Below, one piece after another: positions 46,560-56,250 of a stretch of DNA of 64,000 nt; position 1 is the stretch's first letter; each line of letters starts with the position of its first letter. A program made the translations under genes and the position numbers. The notes beneath the pieces are model-generated. The model was not told where the DNA came from, made no database searches, and saw nothing but the letters and a program-made list of their open reading frames with translations. Origin of the DNA: Bacteroidota bacterium (GTDB lineage: Bacteria; Bacteroidota; Bacteroidia; Chitinophagales; LD1); assembly GCA_016715625.1 (NCBI GenBank), contig JADJZU010000010.1, forward strand, positions 1 through 64,000. Reading direction: 5' to 3'.

Positions 46560-48584
46560 TTACCAGCTCAAATCGTCCTCAAACTTTTTCATAAAAGCCT
46601 CCACATCGCTGTTCTCCGTTTTCTTCTTGCTCGGCTTTTCGGAGGGTTGTTTGGTTTCCAGATAGTCGGTCAATTTGTTTTCGCGCTTGCGAACAGGCTT
46701 GGTATCTCCGCTGTCATGGCTGCTTACTACTTCTTTTTTGGCGTAATCTTTTTTGAATTCCGTGCGGCTCGAAAACTGTTTTTTGTCATCGAAGCTGCGG
46801 CTTTCACCAAACGATTTTTTCTCGCCACGGTCTTCATATTTTTTGCGCTCGCCAAATGGTTTTTTGTCACCAAAAGAAGACTCGGAGCGGGAACGTCCAC
46901 CCGATTCGTTACCTCCTTTGTTTTTCCAGCTGCCACCGCCACTGTTTCCACCGCGGCTACCACTACCACTGCCCAGTTCCTTTTCTTTAGCCCGTGTCAC
47001 CAGTGGTTTTTTACCGTTTCTGCTGCGGCCTAATATGGCTAACACCTGTTCCGCTACTTCATTCGGTGCAGTAATAAAGCTGAACTTATCAAACACGCGA
47101 ATGTCATGTAAATCGTTCGCTCTTACATTGGCTTCCTGTGCCACAAAATCGGCAATGCGGGCAGCATTCATGTTATCCATGTGACCTTTGGCAATAAACA
47201 ATCGGGCATCCGATTTAGAACCTCCGCCTGATGCACTTGCTTTGCCTTCCGATATTTCGCGGTAGCTGTTTTCTTTCAAGGAATCTTTAAAGCTATAGGC
47301 CAGCAAAGCAGCTAATACTTGTTCCGGCTCATTGCCGTCTTCCATCAACTCTTTGGCTACTGCCAGGTAGGCTTCGTTGCCACCCTTTTCCATCAATTCA
47401 CTGATTTCTGTTTTCAGTTTCATTTTTTTGGTTTCCAGTACATCTGCAATGCTCGGCACCTCTTCTTTTCTAATCTGTGATTTTGCAATCTTTTGGATGT
47501 AAAGCAAATCGCGCACTTCGCGGCTCGATACAATCGTGATAGCCGTGCCGTGCTTACCCGCGCGACCTGTTCGGCCAATACGGTGCACATACGCCTCCGG
47601 ATCTTGCGGCAGGTTAAAGTTTACTACGTGTGTCAGGTCGTTTACGTCAATACCGCGTGCGGCTACATCAGTAGCAACCAAAACATTCAGTTTACGCAGT
47701 TTAAACTTTTTGAGGATAGACTCCCGCTGGCTTTGCGTTACATCGCCATGTATGGCTTCTGCATCATAACCACGGTCAATTAACTTATCGGCCACCTGAT
47801 CGGTTTCATTTCTGGTACGGCAAAATACAATGCCGTAAAACTCAGGTTCAGTATCAATTACTCTGCAAAGCGCATCGAAGCGATCGCTGTCGCGCACCTG
47901 AAAATAAATTTGGTCTACCATGTCGGCAGTTACCTGTTCTTTCTGCACTTCTATCAAGTGATAGTCGCCCATAAAAGTCTTTGCCAACTTAAGAATCTGC
48001 GGAGGCATCGTGGCACTGAACATCAGCATTCTTCTTTTTGCAGGAACACTTTTTAGAATTTCGCGCACTTCTTCCTCAAATCCCATATTCAGCATTTCAT
48101 CAGCTTCATCCAGCACCACATGCGTTACTGCATCCAGCTTTAGAGTGCCTCTTTCAATGTGGTCGCGCAGACGGCCCGGTGTGCCTACTACAATCTGCAC
48201 GCCTCTTTGCAATGAATTTTTTTGAAGACTGAAGCTGGCACCTCCATACACAGAGAGTACCGATAAGCGCTTATCGCCCTTAAATGAAGCTATTTCTTCC
48301 GCTACCTGCACTGCCAGTTCGCGGGTGGGGCACATAATCAGCGCCTGCACTTTTTTGGATGAATCATCCAGTTTGTCAATCAGCGGCAATCCGAAAGCAC
48401 CTGTTTTGCCGGTGCCGGTTTGCGCTTGTCCTACTACGTCCTTTTCATCGGCCAGTAATAGCGGAATGGTTCTTTCCTGAATTACAGATGGGTTTTCCCA
48501 TCCTTTTTTCTGCAAAGCAGAAATCGTGTTTGCACTCAAGCCGAGTGCGGCAAATTTTTCCATGTTGTTTTGTTTTGCAGGCAT
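46560..48584 (-). CDS. DEAD-box ATP-dependent RNA helicase (CsdA/DeaD-like)
   Basis: RNA helicase of 674 residues from ATG 48584 (MPAKQNNMEKFAALGLS). A GGAGA sequence ~10 nt upstream supports this start over longer in-frame options. Motifs: Q motif, AQTGTGKT (I), PTRELA (Ia), DEAD (II), SAT (III), and HRIGRTGR (VI). A DbpA-type RNA-binding domain (SDARLFIAKGHMDNMNAARIADF) follows, then an Arg/Gly/Ser/Lys-rich tail with RGG-like repeats. Such proteins help ribosome assembly and cold adaptation. Convergent with murA. Confidence 0.93.
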   Translation of the reverse strand: MPAKQNNMEKFAALGLSANTISALQKKGWENPSVIQERTIPLLLADEKDVVGQAQTGTGKTGAFGLPLIDKLDDSSKKVQALIMCPTRELAVQVAEEIASFKGDKRLSVLSVYGGASFSLQKNSLQRGVQIVVGTPGRLRDHIERGTLKLDAVTHVVLDEADEMLNMGFEEEVREILKSVPAKRRMLMFSATMPPQILKLAKTFMGDYHLIEVQKEQVTADMVDQIYFQVRDSDRFDALCRVIDTEPEFYGIVFCRTRNETDQVADKLIDRGYDAEAIHGDVTQSQRESILKKFKLRKLNVLVATDVAARGIDVNDLTHVVNFNLPQDPEAYVHRIGRTGRAGKHGTAITIVSSREVRDLLYIQKIAKSQIRKEEVPSIADVLETKKMKLKTEISELMEKGGNEAYLAVAKELMEDGNEPEQVLAALLAYSFKDSLKENSYREISEGKASASGGGSKSDARLFIAKGHMDNMNAARIADFVAQEANVRANDLHDIRVFDKFSFITAPNEVAEQVLAILGRSRNGKKPLVTRAKEKELGSGSGSRGGNSGGGSWKNKGGNESGGRSRSESSFGDKKPFGERKKYEDRGEKKSFGESRSFDDKKQFSSRTEFKKDYAKKEVVSSHDSGDTKPVRKRENKLTDYLETKQPSEKPSKKKTENSDVEAFMKKFEDDLSW

Positions 48585-48893
48585 TGCGATGTCTCCATCG
48601 GTAAACACCTGCATGTTTAAAAAATGATTTTCGGTCTGCCTTACGGAAGACATCTTGGCCACCGAACTTTTTGGAGAGAAAAACCTTGGAAGGTTATGTG
48701 GTTGTTGTTTCCAAACCACCTCGACTTGTTACTACGCTAAGTCATTTTCTCACACTTGGTTCGTGTGATTTTGCGTTAAAACGCGGTGCGAAGGTAGTAG
48801 AACAATCCATGAAACCAAGCCGCGCACCGGAATAAGGCTCGATTTCGCACCGCCTTCAGAGCTGTTTTTCATTGGTAAAATGAGTCACTAAAA
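48585..48893 (-). other. upstream leader region of the DEAD-box helicase gene
   Basis: About 300 bp without a supported gene. It would form the promoter and leader of the minus-strand helicase. A small stem TCACAC/GTGTGA occurs at about 48751-48769. The frame is open upstream to 48719, but that part is not helicase-like. Long structured leaders are common for cold-induced helicases; no specific motif proves it here. Confidence 0.3.
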
Positions 48894-50552
48894 TTATTTT
48901 GAGGCAGTTAGAATACGGTTGTACTGGTCTGCATTTCGAATCAGTTCAATGGCTTTAGCCACCTCTTTGTCGTTTTGGTAGCTTTTCTTCACCTTTCCGT
49001 AAGCATAGAAGTAACGACCGGCAATTTCGTTTTCAAGCACGGTCATGATTTCTGTTTTGTTCTTTTGCAGGTCCTTTTCTTTTTCTGCTTTCACCTTCTG
49101 CTGAATGGTTTCGTAACCGGCTTTGAGCGCTTCAAAATATTTTTCATCAGAGGTAGCTTCGCGCAGCGCATCCAGCTTTGCTTCTGTATCCGTTTTGTAA
49201 TTGAAATTGCGGCTTTTTACAAAGGCTGAAAAATGGTCGTAGTCAGCATCCGACAATTTAAACACCGCAGGGTCTTCAATCCCTTTATGCGTAGATACGT
49301 AATTAGACACCCAGTCAAAAATGATATGTTGAGTATATAAAGCTTCAGCTACTTTACTGTGTTCCGGTTTGTCGAGCACCACATCCGGGTCTACGCCTCC
49401 GCCATCCCACACTTTTCGGCCGGCCTGTGTTTTAAATGCCACCTTGAGTGAATCAGGAATGCGCTTTACACTGCCATCTGCATTTTTTTCGGCATAGTTC
49501 AAGGCTTGTATACAACGACCGCTGGGGATGTAATATTTAGCGGTGGTCACTTTCAGCATGGTGTTATACGAAAGCGGTTTGGTAACCTGCACCAGCCCCT
49601 TGCCATATGTTTTTTGCCCAATCACTACACCGCGGTCGTAGTCCTGCATCGTGCCCGACACAATTTCGGAGGCCGAAGCGCTCATCGAATTGGTAATCAT
49701 TACCAGCGCAATTTTAGTATCGCTGGGGTCGTTTAAGGTTTTGAAGGTATTATTCCACTCATCCACCTTGCCTTTGGTGGTTACCACTAACCTGTTCTTC
49801 TCTACAAAAATATTGACAATGTTAACGGCTTCGTTGAGCAAGCCTCCGGGGTTGCCACGCAAATCCAGAATGACTCCTTTCATATCCGGGTTGGCTTTCT
49901 TCAGGCTGTCAAAAGCATCCTTAACATCCTGGCCTGCGTGTTCGTTAAATATTTTGAGTTTAATGCAAGCCACATCCGGTGTAATCATGCCATAGAAGGG
50001 CACACTGGTTTCCTGAATCTCTTCGCGCTTAAGCTGAATGCTCAGTTGCTTTATTTCAGTTCCGGCTTCTTTTCTCTCCAGGTTTAATGATATTATGCTG
50101 TTGGGTTGCCCTATCAGTACCTTCTCTACATCTGCTTTGCTGCGTTTGTCGGTGGAGGCACCATCAATGGCTTTAATAATATCACCGGCTTTGATGCCTG
50201 CCTTGTCGGCTGGTTGGTTTTGCCATACCTCAGTGACTACCGGCAGGCCGTTCATCATTTCAAACTCAATACCGATGCCGCCAAATTTGCCGCCCTGCTG
50301 TATGCGCGCGTTTTCAATCTGTGATTCGGAGAAGTAATTGGTAAAAGGGTCCAGCGTTTTCAGCATACCGTCAATGCAGTGACGCATCAGTTGCGATGGT
50401 TCCACCTCGTCTACGTAGTAATTATTCACCTCTTTGTAAAGCGAACTGAATACATCAATGTTCTTCGATATTTCAAAGTAACCATCTACCGCAGAGGTTA
50501 GTGAGACTACCACCGCGAGGGCTAATAAAATTTTTATGCCGGTACGTTTCAT
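48894..50552 (-). CDS. S41 family C-terminal processing peptidase (copy 1)
   Basis: Exported Ser/Lys protease of 552 residues with a signal peptide (MKRTGIKILLALAVVVSLTSAV). An N-terminal domain is followed by a PDZ domain (~85-170; GGIGIEFEMMNGLPVV, AGIKAGDIIKAIDG). The S41 catalytic domain includes the Ser in NSMSASASEIVSG and the Lys in TYGKGLVQ. A ~170-residue helical C-terminal extension follows. The start at 50552 is preferred for its clean signal peptide; ATG 50588 is also in frame. It is the downstream partner of a close paralogue, 36 bp away. Confidence 0.93.
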   Translation of the reverse strand: MKRTGIKILLALAVVVSLTSAVDGYFEISKNIDVFSSLYKEVNNYYVDEVEPSQLMRHCIDGMLKTLDPFTNYFSESQIENARIQQGGKFGGIGIEFEMMNGLPVVTEVWQNQPADKAGIKAGDIIKAIDGASTDKRSKADVEKVLIGQPNSIISLNLERKEAGTEIKQLSIQLKREEIQETSVPFYGMITPDVACIKLKIFNEHAGQDVKDAFDSLKKANPDMKGVILDLRGNPGGLLNEAVNIVNIFVEKNRLVVTTKGKVDEWNNTFKTLNDPSDTKIALVMITNSMSASASEIVSGTMQDYDRGVVIGQKTYGKGLVQVTKPLSYNTMLKVTTAKYYIPSGRCIQALNYAEKNADGSVKRIPDSLKVAFKTQAGRKVWDGGGVDPDVVLDKPEHSKVAEALYTQHIIFDWVSNYVSTHKGIEDPAVFKLSDADYDHFSAFVKSRNFNYKTDTEAKLDALREATSDEKYFEALKAGYETIQQKVKAEKEKDLQKNKTEIMTVLENEIAGRYFYAYGKVKKSYQNDKEVAKAIELIRNADQYNRILTASK

Positions 50553-50588
50553 TGTTCTATGCTGCTTTGCCTGGGGCGAATGATTCAA

Positions 50589-52253
50589 TTATTTTTTGGC
50601 CAGAATTTCCTTCATCTTTTTTTCATCGTTCAGTATTTCCACTGCCTTTTCCAGTTCTTTATCCCACTTCTGCGAAGCCTGAATGCGACCGGAGGTCAGG
50701 TAATAGCGAGCGATAATCTCTTCTTCAAGCAAACTCTTAATCTGTGCTTTCTCTTTCTCGAAATCTTTTTGCTTATCGCTTTGCATGGTTTTTTCCATGG
50801 CTTCAAAATCGACCTGCAGCCCACCGAAGTAGTTTTCTTTCTCGGCCGTTTTTTTAAAGTCTTCCAATAGCTTTTCGCTGCGGGTGGTGTAGGTGTAATC
50901 TTGTTTTTTGACCCATTCCACAAATTCATTGTAGGCTGCATCGCTCAGTGTAAACTGTTTCGGGTCGCCTATTTTTTCGTTACGGGCGCGGTATTGGTTG
51001 GCATAGTCAAACAGCAAACTTTTGGTCACCAGCGAAAACGCAATATTCGATAGCTTTTCGCCTTCGGCTTTCACATCCGGGTCCACGCCTCCGCCATCAT
51101 ACACTGTTCTGCCGTTCTTGGTTTTAAAAGCCACTTTCAGCGAATCGGGAATTCTTTTCACGCTGCCATCTTCATTTTTTTCGGCATAGTTAATGGCTTG
51201 TATGCAGCGGCCGCTGGGGATGTAGTATTTAGCGGTGGTCACTTTCAGCTTTCCGTTAAAAGGCAGTGAAAGGGTGGTTTGCACTAAGCCTTTGCCATAC
51301 GTTCTTTCACCTACCACTACTGCGCGGTCCAGGTCTTGCAGCGACCCCGACACAATTTCGGCAGCCGAGGCAGAGCCTCCATCCGCCAGCACCACCAGAG
51401 GTATTTTTAAATCAACCGGGTCGTTGAGCGAATAAAAAGATTTGTTCCAGTCAGCTGAGCTCTTTCCCTTGGTAGACACAATCTCAATGTTCTTATCTAC
51501 AAAAATGTTGGCCACATTGATGGCCTCATTCAGCAGACCACCGGGGTTGCCGCGCAAGTCGAGCACCAGTCCTTTCAGTTTATGTTTGCTCTCGAGGGCG
51601 GTGAGGGCGTTTTTTACTTCGGCACCGGCCCGGTCGGTGAAGCCCGATAGCAGGATATAGCCTATCTTATCGTTCAGCATGCCATAGTAGGGCACGTTTT
51701 TGATTTTGATTTCTTCCCGAATCATTTTCACCTCCATTTCCTTTTCGGAGCCATCGGCCTGCAACCGCAATATTTTTACATTGACCTCGGTGCCTGCTTT
51801 GCCTTTGAGCATAGCACTTACCTGTTCGGTTTTATAGTTTTTGGCGCTTTTGCCGTTCACTTCAAATATCTTGTCTCCGGCCCGCAGCCCGGCCCGCGCA
51901 GCGGGGAAGCCTTCATACGGGTCGGTGATGATGACCCAATCATTTTTAACCCCAATCAGTGCACCAATGCCTCCGTATCTGCCGGTGGTTTGGGTGCGGT
52001 AATCGTCCATTTCCTCTTCCGGAATAAACTCCGTGTAAGGGTCCAGATTGGTGAGCATTTCGTGAATGCCGGCCCGCATCAGCTTTTCGGGTTGCAGCGT
52101 GTCTACATAAAAGGTATTCAACTCTTTGTAGAGCGTGGCAAAAATGTCGAGGTTTTTGGTGATTTCGAAGTAAGATACATTGGTAAAGGCCAGTGTGCCC
52201 AGCAGTGCTACCGGCAACAGCAACAGCAGTATTTTTCTTTTGAAACTTAGCAT
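50589..52253 (-). CDS. S41 family C-terminal processing peptidase (copy 2)
   Basis: Paralogue of the downstream gene with the same layout: signal peptide (MLSFKRKILLLLLPVALLGTLAFT), PDZ (GGIGALIGVKNDWVII, AGLRAGDKIFEVNG), and an S41 domain with DGGSASAAEIVSG and TYGKGLVQTT. A helical tail follows. 554 residues. The segment from LKVTTAKYYIPSGRCIQ to RIPDSLKVAFKT is almost identical in the two proteins. These proteases trim C-termini of envelope proteins. The arrangement implies tandem duplication, and the pair is probably an operon read leftward. Confidence 0.93.
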   Translation of the reverse strand: MLSFKRKILLLLLPVALLGTLAFTNVSYFEITKNLDIFATLYKELNTFYVDTLQPEKLMRAGIHEMLTNLDPYTEFIPEEEMDDYRTQTTGRYGGIGALIGVKNDWVIITDPYEGFPAARAGLRAGDKIFEVNGKSAKNYKTEQVSAMLKGKAGTEVNVKILRLQADGSEKEMEVKMIREEIKIKNVPYYGMLNDKIGYILLSGFTDRAGAEVKNALTALESKHKLKGLVLDLRGNPGGLLNEAINVANIFVDKNIEIVSTKGKSSADWNKSFYSLNDPVDLKIPLVVLADGGSASAAEIVSGSLQDLDRAVVVGERTYGKGLVQTTLSLPFNGKLKVTTAKYYIPSGRCIQAINYAEKNEDGSVKRIPDSLKVAFKTKNGRTVYDGGGVDPDVKAEGEKLSNIAFSLVTKSLLFDYANQYRARNEKIGDPKQFTLSDAAYNEFVEWVKKQDYTYTTRSEKLLEDFKKTAEKENYFGGLQVDFEAMEKTMQSDKQKDFEKEKAQIKSLLEEEIIARYYLTSGRIQASQKWDKELEKAVEILNDEKKMKEILAKK

Positions 52254-52595
52254 AGGATGGTAATGCGTAACAATTCCTTTTTCAGATTAAAAATCGGTGT
52301 GGCTGTACCACACTCCTCAAACATAAATTTTTAACGCTGACTTGGTGAATTAGTTTCCCGGGGCTTAAACCATTTAAGGTATTTTTCACAATCGGGGCAA
52401 AGTGAAATGGCGGAAACAAAGAGCAAATATCTTTTTTTGAAGCGAATGCCGCCACTTAAAATACACACAATCCACTTGTAATTAATTCAACACACCAAGC
52501 GTTCAATCCTTGCACATTTCTATCTTCGCCCCCCGACCGCGGGCACACATCGATTTCATTCCGAAATCCGACTTTCGAAATCCGCCATTATAAAG
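52254..52595. other. divergent intergenic region between the S41 operon and carB
   Basis: A 342-bp gap that must hold the promoters for the S41 pair (minus) and carB (plus). Candidate partial -7 boxes are TCACTTTG on the minus strand near 52397-52404 and TATCTTCG on the plus strand at 52521-52528; each has one mismatch. A 6-bp stem GTGTGG/CCACAC lies at 52297-52313. No gene is visible. Confidence 0.35.
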
Positions 52596-55450
52596 ATGCC
52601 AAAGAATCCTGCAATTAAACACACGCTTATCATCGGCTCGGGACCCATCATTATCGGGCAAGCCTGCGAATTTGATTACTCTGGTTCACAGGCGGCACGT
52701 TCGCTCCGCGAGGAAGGAATTGAAGTAACGCTGCTCAACAGCAATCCGGCTACCATTATGACCGACCCGGTGGTGGCCGATAATGTATATCTAGAGCCTA
52801 TCTCTATCGAGAGCATTGTAAAAATACTGGAAGAGCAAAAGCAACGCGGCCACGTGATTGATTCGGTGCTGCCCACCATGGGCGGACAAACCGCGCTGAA
52901 CCTTTACATGGAAGCCAACGAGTTGAAGATTTGGGAGAAGTATAATGTGCAGGTGCTGGGTGCCGATTCCAAAGCCATTACGAAAACCGAAGACCGCGAA
53001 GAGTATCGCAAGTGGATGATTGAACTGGGTATTGGTGTGGCTCCGGGCATTACCTGCAACTCTTTTCTGGAAGGAAAAGAAGCCGCGCAGAAAACCGGTT
53101 TCCCATTGGTGATTCGTCCATCGTTTACCCTAGGTGGTTCGGGTGGCTCGTTTGTGCACACCAAAGAAGAGTTTGACGAAAAACTAAAACGCGGTCTGGA
53201 AGCCAGCCCCGTGCACGAAGTATTAGTGGAAAAAGCCGTGCTGGGTTGGAAGGAGTTTGAGTTGGAGGTGATGAAAGACATTGCCGGCAACTTTGTGGTG
53301 ATATGCACGGTAGAGAATTTTGACCCGATGGGCATTCACACAGGCGACTCTATCACGGTAGCTCCCGCCATGACTTTGAGCGATACTGTTTACCAGCGCA
53401 TGCGCGATTACGCCAAGACCATGATTTGCGACCTGCCGGGTTTTGCGGGCGGCTGCAACATTCAGTTTAGTGTGGACCCGGTTACCGAAGACATTATCTC
53501 CATTGAAATGAATCCGCGGGTGTCGCGCTCTTCGGCTTTGGCCAGTAAAGCCACCGGTTACCCTATTGCGAAGATTGCCGCCAAGCTGGCGATTGGTTAT
53601 ACGCTCGATGAACTGAAAAACCAAATCACTAAAACGACTTCTGCATTTTTTGAACCCGCCTTAGATTACACCATTGTAAAAATACCCCGCTGGAACTTTG
53701 ACAAATTTCAAGGTTGCGATGATACCCTGGGCCTGCAAATGAAAGCCGTGGGCGAGGTAATGGGGATTGGTCGTAGTTTTCAGGAGGCTTTGCAGAAAGC
53801 CTGCCAGAGTTTGGAGAACAACCGCATTGGCCTGGGCAGCGATGGCAAACAGTGGGTGAGTCCCGAGGACATGCTGCAGGGCATTAAAAACGCATCGTGG
53901 GACAGGCTCTTCCGCATTTATGACGCACTGAAGCTGGGCGTGCCCATGAAAACCATTCAGGATATTACACGCATCGACCCTTGGTTCCTCAATCAGATAA
54001 TGGAGCTGGTGGAAGTGGAGCGCGTGTATCGCAAGCGTGAGTTGGAAAGCATTACTGCCGATGAAATGCAGGAACTGAAAGAGAAAGGTTACAGCGATTT
54101 GCAATTGGCTTACCTTACAAAAACCACCGAAGACGAAGTTTACAATTACCGCACTAAGCAACTGGGCATCCGCAGAATTTACAAACTGGTGGATACCTGT
54201 GCGGCTGAGTTTGAAGCCTTAACGCCTTACTATTATTCCTCTTTCGAAAAAGCCTCCACTACCACTACGCTCGAAACCAACGAAAGCAAAGTGAGTGCCA
54301 AGAAGAAAGTGATTGTTTTAGGTTCCGGTCCAAATCGCATTGGACAAGGAATCGAGTTCGATTACTGCTGCGTGCACGGAGTGCTGGCGATTAAAGAATC
54401 GGGTTACGAAGCCATCATGATGAACTGTAACCCCGAAACCGTTTCCACCGACCCGGACATAGCCGACAAGCTTTACTTTGAGCCGGTGTTTTGGGAGCAC
54501 CTGCGCGAGTTGATTGAGCATGAAAAACCCGAAGGCGTGATTGTGCAATTGGGCGGGCAAACCGCTTTGAAGCTTTCCAAGAACCTGCACGAGAGCGGCA
54601 TCAAAATTATCGGCAGCAGCTACGATGCTATGGATATTGCCGAAGACCGCGAACGCTTTAGCGATATGCTCAAGCAACTGGACATCCCTTACCCGAATTA
54701 CGGTGCTGCCAAGAATGCCGAAGAGGCTCTGGAAGTGGCGCACCGTGTGGGCTATCCGGTGCTGGTGCGCCCCAGTTATGTATTGGGCGGACAGCGCATG
54801 CGTATTGTGATTAACGATGAAGAGCTGACCAAGAGCGTTATCAGCATCCTGAAGTTTTTCCCCGATAACAACATTTTGATTGACCACTTTCTGGACCGTG
54901 CCGAAGAAGCCGAGATTGATGCTATCTATGATGGCGACCTGGTGGAGATTATGGGGGTGATGGAGCACGTGGAGCCTGCCGGCATACACAGTGGCGATAG
55001 TAATGCCATGCTGCCGCCTTACAACCTCAGCGAAAAGTGCAGCACGACATGCGCGACTACACCCGCAGAATTGCCAAGGCGCTCGACATTCGCGGGCTCA
55101 TCAACATTCAGTTTGCCATTAAGAACGAGCAGGTGTATGTGATAGAAGCCAACCCGCGCGCCAGCCGCACCACTCCGTTTATCTGCAAAGCCTACAATGT
55201 GCCTTACCTGAACTATGCAACCAAGGTGATGCTGGGCGTCAACAAGATTAAAGACTTTACCTACCACAAACGCCTGATTGGCTATGCCATTAAAGAACCG
55301 GTATTCAGCTTCGATAAGTTTCCCGGAGTAAGCCGCGAGCTGGGCCCCGAAATGAAATCAACAGGCGAAGCCATCCGCTTTATTAAAGACCTCTACGACC
55401 CCTGGTTCCGCGACTTGTATAAGAAGAAGAGTATGATGCTGAGCAGGTAA
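52596..55450 (+). pseudogene. carB: carbamoyl-phosphate synthase large subunit, frameshifted by one base
   Basis: ATP-dependent synthesis of carbamoyl phosphate for pyrimidines and arginine. The product is 951 residues if repaired. Two homologous halves are visible: IIGSGPIIIGQACEFDYSG (~12) and VLGSGPNRIGQGIEFDYC (~575), each with ATP-grasp motifs. At 55033-55036 (GCGAAAAGTGC) one A is missing. Restoring it continues LSEK with VQHDMRDYTRRIAKALDIRG to the normal end YKKKSMMLSR. The MGS-like allosteric domain of E. coli CarB (1073 residues) is absent, as in other ~950-residue Bacteroidota forms. The enzyme is essential for pyrimidine synthesis, so an error is likelier than loss. carA is not nearby. 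Confidence 0.9.
55408..55450 (+). repeat. carB-tail repeat, copy 1 (in carB)
   Basis: The last 14 sense codons of carB plus the stop codon. The 24-base core CCGCGACTTGTATAAGAAGA plus AGAG recurs exactly in copy 2. Encodes RDLYKKKSMMLSR and stop. Confidence 0.85.
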
Positions 55451-55459
55451 AATCTATTT

Positions 55460-55708
55460 ATGAGCAACATTGTTTTATCTAAACATGCCAAAGAACAGTT
55501 AGTTGTGCGGGCAATCTCAGAAGAATTTGTTTGGGCAACTCTGGATAATACAAAGCCGTATATTGTTGAAGATGGATTAACCGTTTATCATGGTGTGGTA
55601 AGCGAAAACAACAAACAATATTTGATTCGTATCTTTGTAAACGAGGAGGTAAATCCGAATTTGATTGTAACTGTTTACAAAACATCTAAAATCAGCAAAT
55701 ACCTATGA
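55460..55708 (+). CDS. DUF4258 domain-containing protein
   Basis: An 82-residue protein matching the DUF4258 pattern (LSKHAKEQLVVRAISEEFV near the N-terminus, LIRIFVNEE and LIVTVYKTSKI at the end). The fold is related to small RelE/BrnT-like proteins, so a toxin-like role is conceivable but unproven. The stop overlaps the DUF2283 start by four bases. The pair lies immediately after carB, inside the first interval bounded by carB-tail repeats. Confidence 0.85.
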   Translation: MSNIVLSKHAKEQLVVRAISEEFVWATLDNTKPYIVEDGLTVYHGVVSENNKQYLIRIFVNEEVNPNLIVTVYKTSKISKYL

Positions 55709-55899
55709 AAGTAAAATACGATAAAGAAGCCGATGTGCTTTACATACAACTAAATGATGTTGCTGTTGCCGAAAGCGATGAAGAGCGCAAGGGGATTATT
55801 TTGGATTATGCTGCTGACGGAAAAATAGTAGGTATAGAAATTCTAAACGCCTCGAAGAACCTGCCCCAACCAACCAAGGTTGAATACGAAGTTGCCTAA
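55705..55899 (+). CDS. DUF2283 domain-containing protein
   Basis: A 64-residue protein with the DUF2283 signature (YDKEADVLYIQL, GIILDYAADGKIVGIEILNASK). It is translationally coupled to the DUF4258 gene, a pairing seen repeatedly in bacteria and sometimes proposed to be a toxin-antitoxin-like module. No DNA-binding motif is evident. The second carB-tail repeat begins 8 bp after its stop. Confidence 0.88.
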   Translation: MKVKYDKEADVLYIQLNDVAVAESDEERKGIILDYAADGKIVGIEILNASKNLPQPTKVEYEVA

Positions 55900-55906
55900 C
55901 TGTTTA

Positions 55907-55948
55907 CCGCGACTTGTATAAGAAGAAGAGCAGAATGCTGAGTAAGTA
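55907..55948 (+). repeat. carB-tail repeat, copy 2
   Basis: Matches copy 1 at 35 of the first 40 bases, including the first 24 without change. In the carB frame it reads RDLYKKKSRMLSK and stop (TAG), so differences are tolerated at the protein level. It is not attached to any gene. Confidence 0.85.
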
Positions 55949-55978
55949 GTAAGAGTATTTTCTTTAAAAAAACGCTAT

Positions 55979-56200
55979 ATGTGGCAAATATCAAAAGCAG
56001 TGATATTCTTCTTTGCTCTGCTGTTTCTGGTAATTGGAGTTCTTTGTTTACTCTTAGGATTGTTGTTCCCAGAGACCCATTTTTTCAATGTTAATTTCTT
56101 TCAAGTAGCAGTTTTCTGTATAATGGGTTTCGTTATTTATGGTTTAGCTTTTTTAGGTAGGCATTTTATAATGAAGGAAAAGTGGCAATGGCCATTTTGA
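55979..56200 (+). CDS. small two-helix membrane protein
   Basis: A 73-residue protein with two hydrophobic helices (~8-30 and ~42-60) and a charged C-terminus (RHFIMKEKWQWPF). Its start ATG 55979 lacks a clear ribosome-binding site, and base composition is more AT-rich than in neighbours. I do not recognise a family. It fills the second interval between carB-tail repeats, ending 8 bp before copy 3. Confidence 0.6.
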   Translation: MWQISKAVIFFFALLFLVIGVLCLLLGLLFPETHFFNVNFFQVAVFCIMGFVIYGLAFLGRHFIMKEKWQWPF

Positions 56201-56208
56201 TATCGTTA

Positions 56209-56250
56209 CGCCACTTGTATAAGAAGAAGAGTATGATGCTTTCGAGGTAG
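56209..56250 (+). repeat. carB-tail repeat, copy 3
   Basis: Identical to copy 1 over its first 32 bases except one (CGCCACTTG for CGCGACTTG). It then differs in the last codons (CTTTCGAGGTAG against CTGAGCAGGTAA) yet still encodes SMMLSR and stop. The synonymous divergence shows this is a genuine carB 3' end from another copy or donor. Confidence 0.85.

Noticed and set aside
48585..48719. N-terminal extension of the DEAD-box helicase
   Set aside because: ATG 48584 has a GGAGA motif upstream and begins a normal helicase; the extension has no domain.
55037..55450. Separate 137-residue ATP-grasp gene after carB
   Set aside because: It is the C-terminal part of carB in another frame; one missing A at 55033-55036 explains the split.
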